This document shows positions 1-6,900 of a stretch of DNA of 9,351 bases, in pieces (within the stretch, counting starts at the first letter, position 1; every line of letters begins with the position of its first letter). The position numbers and the translations under genes are program-made. The DNA comes from Mesorhizobium sp. GTDB lineage: Bacteria; Pseudomonadota; Alphaproteobacteria; Rhizobiales; Rhizobiaceae. Location: contig JAUYMV010000351.1 in NCBI GenBank assembly GCA_030698645.1, positions 1 to 9,351 on the forward strand, written 5' to 3'. The notes beneath the pieces were generated by a model. It worked only from the letters and a program-made list of their open reading frames with translations, had not been told where the DNA came from and did not search any database.

Positions 1-806
1 GGCACGATGACGGCCGCCTGGTTGGCGCGGGCATAGGCCCGGAGCGCATTGGTCATGGTCCCGTCCCAGACCAGCGGCGAGCTGACGTTGACATTACCCA
101 GGATCACGCAGTTCCGGTCGACAAAATCCTCCCCGAAGAGAATGCGCGCCATGGCGATCGAATCCTCGGCGCGCGCCTCCGATGTCACCGAGCCCATGAA
201 GCCGCGGTCGGAATATTTGATGTGGGCATAGACCATGTCGAGATGGCGCTTGTTGACCGGCACGTCGACCGGCTCGCAGATCGTGCCGCCGGAATGGTGC
301 AGCCAGGGCGAGGCCTGCGCCAGCTTCACGAAATTGGAAAAGTCCTCGATCGTGCCGTAGCGCCGGCCCTTGTCCAGGTCCATGACGAAGGGCGAGCCGT
401 AGGCCGGAGAGAAGACCACGGACTTGCCGCCGATCTCGACGGAGGCCGCCGGATTGCGCGCATGTTGGACGAACGAGGACGGCGCGGTCTTGAGGACTTC
501 CCGCAGCAGGCCCGGCTCGAACCTGACCAGCACGCCATCGACCGTCGCGCCGGCCCTCCGCCAGTGGTCGAGCGAGACGGGGTCGTCGCGGAACTCGATG
601 CCGATCTCGGCGAGGATCCGGTCCGCCGTCGCCTCGATCCGGATGAGGTTTTCCTCGCCGAGGATGTCGTAGGTCGGGATGTTGCGCAGGATGTAGGGTC
701 GCCCGAGGCCGCGCGTGCCATGCGAGCGTTGTTCGCGCCTGGCATCGCGGCCGCTGCGCTCGCGCTTCGGCTGCTGATGAACGTCCGCGACTGTGCTGCT
801 ATCCAT
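1..806 (-). CDS. Trimethylamine methyltransferase (MttB) family protein, 3' end beyond the window
   Basis: N-terminal 268 codons of a cytosolic MttB-superfamily (COG5598) protein; members are usually about 500-525 residues, so roughly half is missing. The family moves a methyl group from trimethylamine or, in non-pyrrolysine members such as MtgB, glycine betaine to a corrinoid protein. Recognition rests on overall resemblance: a basic N-terminus (residues 14-36), the helix IRIEATADRILAEIGIEFRD (55-74), then FSPAYGSPFVMD (132-143), RRYGTIEDFSNFVKLAQ (148-164), HHSGGTICEPVDVP (170-183) and a barrel-like segment with CVILGNVNVSSPL (233-245). The ATG at 806 is preferred because GGGAGG (819-814) lies seven bases before it; an in-frame ATG at 821 has no such site, and an in-frame TAG at 836-834 rules out anything longer. 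The position that carries pyrrolysine in archaeal MttB lies beyond the window, so substrate and class cannot be called; a non-pyrrolysine enzyme is expected in alphaproteobacteria. It sits 155 bases downstream of ndvB on the same strand, so read-through is possible. Confidence 0.88.
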   Translation of the reverse strand, partial: MDSSTVADVHQQPKRERSGRDARREQRSHGTRGLGRPYILRNIPTYDILGEENLIRIEATADRILAEIGIEFRDDPVSLDHWRRAGATVDGVLVRFEPGLLREVLKTAPSSFVQHARNPAASVEIGGKSVVFSPAYGSPFVMDLDKGRRYGTIEDFSNFVKLAQASPWLHHSGGTICEPVDVPVNKRHLDMVYAHIKYSDRGFMGSVTSEARAEDSIAMARILFGEDFVDRNCVILGNVNVSSPLVWDGTMTNALRAYARANQAAVIV

Positions 807-833
807 CCGGCCGCCTCCCATGAGATCCGGATG
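804..833 (-). repeat. Inverted repeat pairing the start codon of the mttB-like gene
   Basis: In the minus-strand transcript CATCCGG (833-827) can pair perfectly with CCGGATG (810-804). The last three bases of the second arm are the ATG start codon, and the 16-base loop carries the GGGAGG ribosome binding site. Five of the seven pairs are G-C or C-G counting both arms' GC core, so a short stable hairpin is plausible in a transcript that reads through from upstream. The complementarity is seen directly; any effect on translation is inferred. Confidence 0.4.
814..819 (-). promoter_or_regulatory. Ribosome binding site of the mttB-like gene
   Basis: On the minus strand the bases read GGGAGG, a strong Shine-Dalgarno match, with seven bases between it and the ATG at 806. 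This decides the start codon against the in-frame ATG at 821, which overlaps the beginning of this site and has only weak purines upstream. Confidence 0.75.
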
Positions 834-859
834 CTAGCGCGCCACCGGCCGCCCGTCAT
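831..859 (-). promoter_or_regulatory. Candidate sigma-70-type promoter for the mttB-like gene
   Basis: On the minus strand ATGACG (859-854) and TAGCAT (836-831) are separated by exactly 17 bases. Each matches four of six positions of the TTGACA / TATAAT consensus. A transcript would begin near 824, giving a leader of about 18 bases that still contains the ribosome binding site at 819-814 but excludes most of the upstream arm of the inverted repeat at 804-833. The match is modest and such matches occur by chance, so this is a weak prediction made from spacing and position. Confidence 0.25.
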
Positions 860-873
860 GCTCGATTGCCGCC

Positions 874-887
874 ATGCACGAGTGCAT
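874..887. repeat. Perfect 14-base palindrome in the ndvB / mttB-like gap, possible operator
   Basis: The sequence ATGCACGAGTGCAT has two 6-base arms (ATGCAC / GTGCAT) around a central GA. It lies about 15 bases upstream of the candidate -35 box of the methyltransferase gene and about 75 bases after the ndvB stop codon. It is not followed by a T-run in either direction, so it does not look like an intrinsic terminator. Its size and two-fold symmetry fit a binding site for a dimeric regulator, but no regulator gene is in view. Confidence 0.35.
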
Positions 888-961
888 CCGCGCCGTTGGA
901 CAGTGCGTGGCTTTGCAGATGCTCTTTTCGACGGGTCAGGAATATTCGGGAGCTTGCGGCC

Positions 962-3900
962 TCACGCGCTTGCGGGCTGTTTGCCGTCTGCGTCGGCCCG
1001 CGCGATGCGCGGAACGCGGAGCAGGACATGCACCGCGCCCTTGCGATCAAGCGGGACACGGTCGTCCTCGACGGCGGCGCCGTCGATCTCCATCGACGGA
1101 CTGCGGATTTCGTCGTCGACCACGACCTCTATGCGCAGCTTCGTTTCGCCGAGCACCATGTTCGCGGCGTAGCCGCCCCAGTCCGACGGCAGCACCGGTC
1201 GGATGCGCAGCCGGTTGCCTTCCTTCGAAATGCCGAGAATGCCTTCCACCGCGGCGCGGTAGAGCCAGCCGGCCGAGCCGGTATACCAGGTCCAGCCGCC
1301 CCTCCCCGCGAGCGGCCCTTCAGAATAGATGTCGGCGGCAACCACATAGGGCTCGACCCGGTAGCGTTCCGCCGCCTCGCGGTCGAGCGCGTGGTTGATC
1401 GGGTTCAGCATCCGGAAGCAGCGGTGCGCCTCGTCGGCGAGGCCGAGTTCGGCGAGGGCGATGACGAACCACGCGGCTGCGTGGGTGTACTGGCCGCCAT
1501 TCTCGCGCACGCCGGGCGGATAGGCCTTGATGTAGCCGGGGTCCTTGTCGGTGTGCTCGAAAGGCGGCGTGAACAGCCTTACGATCTGCAAATCCGCATC
1601 GACCAGCATGGCGTCGGCAGAGGCCATCGCCTGGCGCGACTTCTCCTTGTCGCCCTGCCCGGAGAGCACGCTCCAGGATTGCGCGATCGAATCGATGCGG
1701 CATTCGTCGACGGAGGCCGAGCCGAGCGGCGTGCCATCGTCGAACGAGCCGCGGCGATACCAGTCGCCGTCCCAGCCCGTGCTTTCGAGCGCGCCCTTGA
1801 GCCGCTCGGCATGCGCCAGCCAGCGCGCCGTCCGCGCGGCATCGCCCCGCTCGGCGGCGAGCGGCGCGACGTCGTGGATGGTCTTCAGCAGGAACCAGCC
1901 GAGCCAGACGCTCTCGCCCCTGCCTGCCTCGCCAACCCGGTTCATGCCGTCGTTCCAGTCGCCGCCGAGGATCAAAGGCAGGCCGGACGCGGCGCTGCGC
2001 TCCACCGCGAGGTCGAGGGCGCGGGCGCAATGCTCGTAGACCGGCTTCTTTTCCTTGGAAATTTCCGGCGTGAAGAAGGCATCGTGTTCGCCGGGCTTCA
2101 GCACGTCGCCGAGGATGAAGGGAAGCTGCTCGTCGAGGATCGACCGGTCGCCGGTCACCTTGACGAAATGCGCCACGCTGTAGGCGAGCCAGACGACGTC
2201 GTCGGAGATCATGGTGCGGACGCCGGCGCCGCTGCGCGGCAGCCACCAGTGCTGCACGTCGCCCTCGGCGAACTGCCGGCTTGCGGCGTTGACGATCTGC
2301 GCGCGCGCCAGCTTCGGATCGTGCAGCAGGAGCGCCATCGTGTCCTGCAACTGGTCGCGGAAGCCGAACGCCCCGCTCGCCTGGTAGAAGCCCGCCCGCG
2401 CGCGGATGCGGCAGGCGAGCGCCTGGTAGGGCAGCCAGTGGTTGACCATGGCGTCGAGCGACTTGTCCGGCGTCTCGACCTGCAGCGTATCGAGGAAGCC
2501 GCGCCAGGCGGCATCGTTTTCCGCCAGCCGCTGCTCGAAGTCGCGCTCGCGGTGACGCAGCACGAGCGCGCCGGCGTCCTCGGCCGAGGTCGCGTCGCCC
2601 ATCAGGAAGAACAGGTCGGCTTCCTCGCCGGACGCGATGACGACATCGCGCGCCATCGTCGCGCAGATGTCGCGGCCGGCCTCGACCGTGCCCGACAGCG
2701 CCGCGCCGCGCGCGACGGCGCCGGGCATTGCGACCGAACCGGAGACGCCGAGAAACTCCTGGCGGTCGGCGGTCACCGACTGCGCCGGCCGGTCCGAAGC
2801 CAGGAAGGCGACCCGCTCGCCGAATTCCAGGCTGTAGGGATTGCGCGCCAAGAGCGTGCCGGTCTCGGCGTCGAAGGTCGGCACGATCACCGGGACGGTT
2901 TTGGCGCGGCTGTTGCCCAGGACCCATTCGGCATAGGCATAGACGCGCAGCCGGACCGGGTTGTGGCCGTGGTTCTTCAGCCGCAGGCGGGTGATCCGGA
3001 CGGGATCGACGGGATCGACCAGCATCGTCGCGTCGGCCGTCAGCGCTTCGTGGCGCGCCGAAAAGCTGCTGAACCCCTGGCCGTGCCGCGCTTCGTGCCG
3101 CGTCGTGCCGCTGCCCGGGATGCAGGCGAACGGCGAGAAGATCGCGCCCGAGTCGAGATCGCGGATGTAGAGCGCCTCGCCCGGCCGGTTGACGACCGGA
3201 TCGTTGGTCCAGGGCGTCAGCTGGAAGTCCCGGCTGTTGCGGCTCCAGGTGAAGGCCGCGCCCTCGGCCGAGACGTGGAAGCCGAAGGCCGGATTGGCGA
3301 TGATGTTGACCCAGGGCTGCGGCGTCGCATTGGCGGCGCCGAAACGCACGACATAGCTTTTCCCGCCGTCGGCAAAGCCGCCGAAGCCGTTCCAGAAGTC
3401 CAGCCCGTCGCCGCTCGCCGGTCGCCGGGGGGTGAAATTCGCCAGCGCCGAGGCGGGCAGCGGCGGCAGGTCGCGGCTGGAAAGCCGGACGTCGGCGCCC
3501 GCATTTGCCGACATATCCTGCGCCACGGCCCGCTCGATCTGGTCCTCGATCTTGCCGTTTCGGCTATGCAGCAGCACGCGTGCCGAGGACAGCAGCGTGC
3601 GGTAGGAGCGCTCGTCCATCAGATCGCGGCGCACCGCGAAGATATGCTGCCGCGGACCGGATTCGCCGCCGCGCAGGCGGCTGTTCTCGCACAGCGCGTC
3701 GATCGCCGCCTGCAGGTCCTGCACATAGGAGGACGCCTGCTCGTTGACGACGACGAAATCGACCACCAGGCCGCGCGCGCGCAGGTATTCCTGCATGCGC
3801 AATCCCTTGGCGACGATTTCGAGATCGACGATATCCGAGATGCGCAGCGCGAAGATCGGGAAATCGCCCGAAATCGCCATCGGCCAGAGCGCCGACTGCG

Positions 3901-6900
3901 CGCCGAGACCCGCAGCGATCGCTTCCGGCGCCCCGCGAAGCGCGGCGTCCGGATAGAGCAGGAAGCTCGCCAGTTTCTGCACGCTGGCGGCTTCCGCGAG
4001 CGTCAGGCCGACATGGCGCGTCTGCACCTGCGACCGCGTCCAGGCGTGCATCCCTTGCCGCGCGAAGCTCTCCGGATGGTCGAGCCGCGCCATCGCGTCC
4101 TCGAGTTCGGGGCGCGCGGTTCCGGCGATGGTCCAGAAGGTCAGGCTGACCTTCTTGTTGGCCGGGATCCGCACGCGTCGGCGGAGCGAGACGATCGGGT
4201 CGAGGACGAAGCCGTCATGGCCGGCGAGCCTTGCGTGCGGCTGCATCGCGGCCGGGTCGGCGAGCGACCTGCCGCGGCCGATGAAGGCGCGCCGGTCGGT
4301 CTCGGCCTCGATCTCGCCCGCATGCTTGGTACCCGCCGTCATGAAATGGACGACCGCGCTGCCGCGGTCGCCGGGCGCCCGCTTGCGTCGCTCGGCGAAG
4401 ATGGCGCCGCGCGCCGCATCGATCTCGGTCTTGACGAACATCTTCGAGAACGCCGGATGGGCGCTGTCCGACGCTTCGGGCGCCAGCACCAGTTCGGCGA
4501 AGGAGGTAACCTCGATGTGACGCTCGGCGCGGCCGTCATTGTAGATCGTGATGCGCCGGCATTCGCCATTGGCCTCCGACGCGACGACGCATTCGACCTC
4601 GGTGCGCAGATTGCCCACCGTCTTGAGGAATGTCGCCTTGTCGTCGGTGAACAGCGCCTCCGCGCGCTCGCCCAGCGCCTGTTTCGGCGCGGTCGTCGCC
4701 GACCACCACTCGCCGGTTTCGCTGTCGCGCAGGAACAGGTAGGTGCCGAGCCGGTCCTCGACGGGATCGGGCTGCCAGCGCGTCACCGACAGGTCGTCGA
4801 AGCGGCTGTAGCCGCCGCCGGTGGCCGTGACCATGATCGAGTAGTGGCCGTTCGACAGCACGTTGACGGCGCGCGGCGCATGCGCCGGCGCGACGGTCCG
4901 GCGCATGTCCGGGCCGGTGACCACGACGACGACCTTGTCGCGCTCGGGCGGCTCGGAGCGGACGGTGGCGACGGGAATGTCGCGCGGCGCCTTCTCCTGC
5001 AGCAGGAGTTCGGCCGCTTCGATCACCGGATCGCGGTGGAAGCGGTCGCGCATGCGGCCCTCGTGCACGACATTGCCGACCGCGACGATCGACATGCCCT
5101 GGTGATGCGCGAAATAGTTGCGCACCACCGCGCAGTCGCGCCCGACCGGCACGCGCGCCGGCGTATAGTCGACGGCGTCGTAGAAGCCATAGGCGCCGAG
5201 CGCGCCGATGTCGGCGAGCCGCTTCAGATTGGCGACCGCCGCGGCCGGCACGAACTGGCTTGCCAGGATCGTCGCATAGGGCGCGATCACGGTGTTCTGC
5301 GCCAGGCCCCGCTTCAATCCCAGGCCGGGCACGCCGAAATTGGTGTACTGGTAAGTCATCTCGACGTCGCGCGCATTGTAGGCGGCTTCCGAGATGCCCC
5401 AGGGGATCTGTTTGGAGCGCCCGTAGGCGATCTGCCGGCGGATGATCAGCTTGCTGGTCTGGTTCAGGATGCCGCCCTCCGGCTCCTTCATGACGAGCGG
5501 CGGCATCAGATATTCGAACATCGAGCCCGACCACGACATCAACGCGCCGCGATAGCCGATCTCGACGATCGGGCGGCCGAGCCGGAACCAGTGCTCGGTC
5601 GGGATGTCGCCCTTGGCGATGGCGAACAAGCTCGCCAGCCGCGCCTCGGAGGCGAGCAGGTCGTAGCAGCTTTCGTCGAGCTGATGGTCGTCGATGCGGT
5701 AGCCGATCGACAGCAGCTTGCGGTCGGCCCGCATCAGGAAGGAGAAATCCATCTGGAAGGCGATGGTGCGGGCGAGCCGGGCCGTCTCGCGCAGGCGGAA
5801 GCGCAGATGGTCGAGATTGGCGCCGTCGAAATGCGCGTCCGCGATATGCGCCTCGCAACATGCCTGCAGGCGCGTCGCCCAGCCGGCGAGGACCTCGCTT
5901 GCCGCCGACTGGGTCTCCTGGTCGAGCGCGCGGGCGAACTTGGCGATCTCCGCGGAGTGCACCGCCAGGTTGAGCGTGCGGATCGGCGCCGTCTCCGGCT
6001 GGCCCTTGATCGATTCGACGGCGCGCCGCATGCCGGCGATCCGCTCCCCGAGGCGCTGGCGCAGCGGGCGCAGCTGGCGCCTGTCGTCGGGCAGCTCGGC
6101 CAGACTCTCCTCCAGCACGCCGACGGAATCCAGGATGCCGTCGAAATCGCCATGCATGAAGGCCGCCGGCGCCTCCGCCCACTCCTCGAACGCGCTCGAG
6201 ATGGCGATGAGATGGCCGGCGAGATTGCCGCTGTCGACGCTCGAAAGGTAGCGCGGATAGAGCGGCTTCAGCGTCTGCGTGTCGTACCAGTTGAGCAGGT
6301 GGCCGCGATAGGTCTCGAGCCGGCCGACGGTCGCCAGCGTCGCCGAGACGCGGTCGATGGCGTCGCTCATGCCGATCCAGCCGAAGTCGCGCGCCGAGAT
6401 GACCGAGAGGAGATACATGCCGATATTGGTCGGCGAGGTGCGGTGCGCCACGACGGGCGCAGGCGTTTCCTGGAAATTGTCCGGCGGCAACATGTTGTGC
6501 TCGGCGGTGACGAAATCCTCGAAATAGCGCCAGGTGCGACGCGCGGTGCGCCGCAGCGCCTCGCGGTCGGACGGCGTGACCTCCAGCTTGTCGGAGGTTT
6601 CGGCCGAGCGGCTGACGATCCAGGCAAAGGCCGGAGCGGTCGCCCACATCGCGGCGAACAGCAGACCAAGAAAAACGCCGGTCGATCCGGAGGCGGTCGG
6701 CATGCCGACCGCCAGCGCGGCGACGACCAGCGAGCCCCACATGAAGCGGTAGTAGGACGCGACGTCGTCGGACTGGTTGCGCTGCACCTGCGAGGCCGTG
6801 CGCCATTCGAGCATGTGGCGGCGGCTGATGAACAGGCGGTGCAGGGTGCGCAGGATGGCGTCACCCATCATCCAGGCGATGTGGCCGAGCAGCATGACGC

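Larger units (their letters stand above)
807..961 (-). other. Intergenic gap between ndvB and the mttB-like gene
   Basis: This 155-base gap follows the ndvB TGA. It holds the 14-base palindrome, the candidate promoter, the ribosome binding site and the upstream arm of the start-codon hairpin. I see no GC-rich stem followed by a T-run, so no canonical terminator for ndvB. Its first part (about 888-961) shows nothing I can name. It carries no tRNA or other recognisable RNA gene. Confidence 0.7.

Noticed and set aside
326..859. Minus-strand open frame of 177 codons starting upstream of the mttB-like gene
   Set aside because: Its S/R/A-rich translation has no family resemblance, whereas the frame starting at 806 reads as an MttB-family protein with a good ribosome binding site.
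874..887. The palindrome as an intrinsic terminator for ndvB
   Set aside because: The stem is only six pairs with a two-base centre and no T-run follows on the minus strand.
222..1172. Plus-strand open frame of 316 codons across the left part of the window
   Set aside because: It is codon-aligned antisense to the mttB-like gene, runs through the gap and into ndvB in another frame, and has no recognisable protein features.
1320..2927. Minus-strand open frame of 535 codons in another frame of ndvB
   Set aside because: Its arginine-, alanine- and glycine-rich translation is typical of an out-of-frame reading of GC-rich coding DNA, while the overlapping ndvB frame shows the GH94 motifs.
4536..6806. 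Minus-strand open frame of 756 codons in another frame of ndvB
   Set aside because: Same reasoning: low-complexity R/A/G/P-rich translation, no domains, and full overlap with the cyclization and first supersandwich regions of ndvB.
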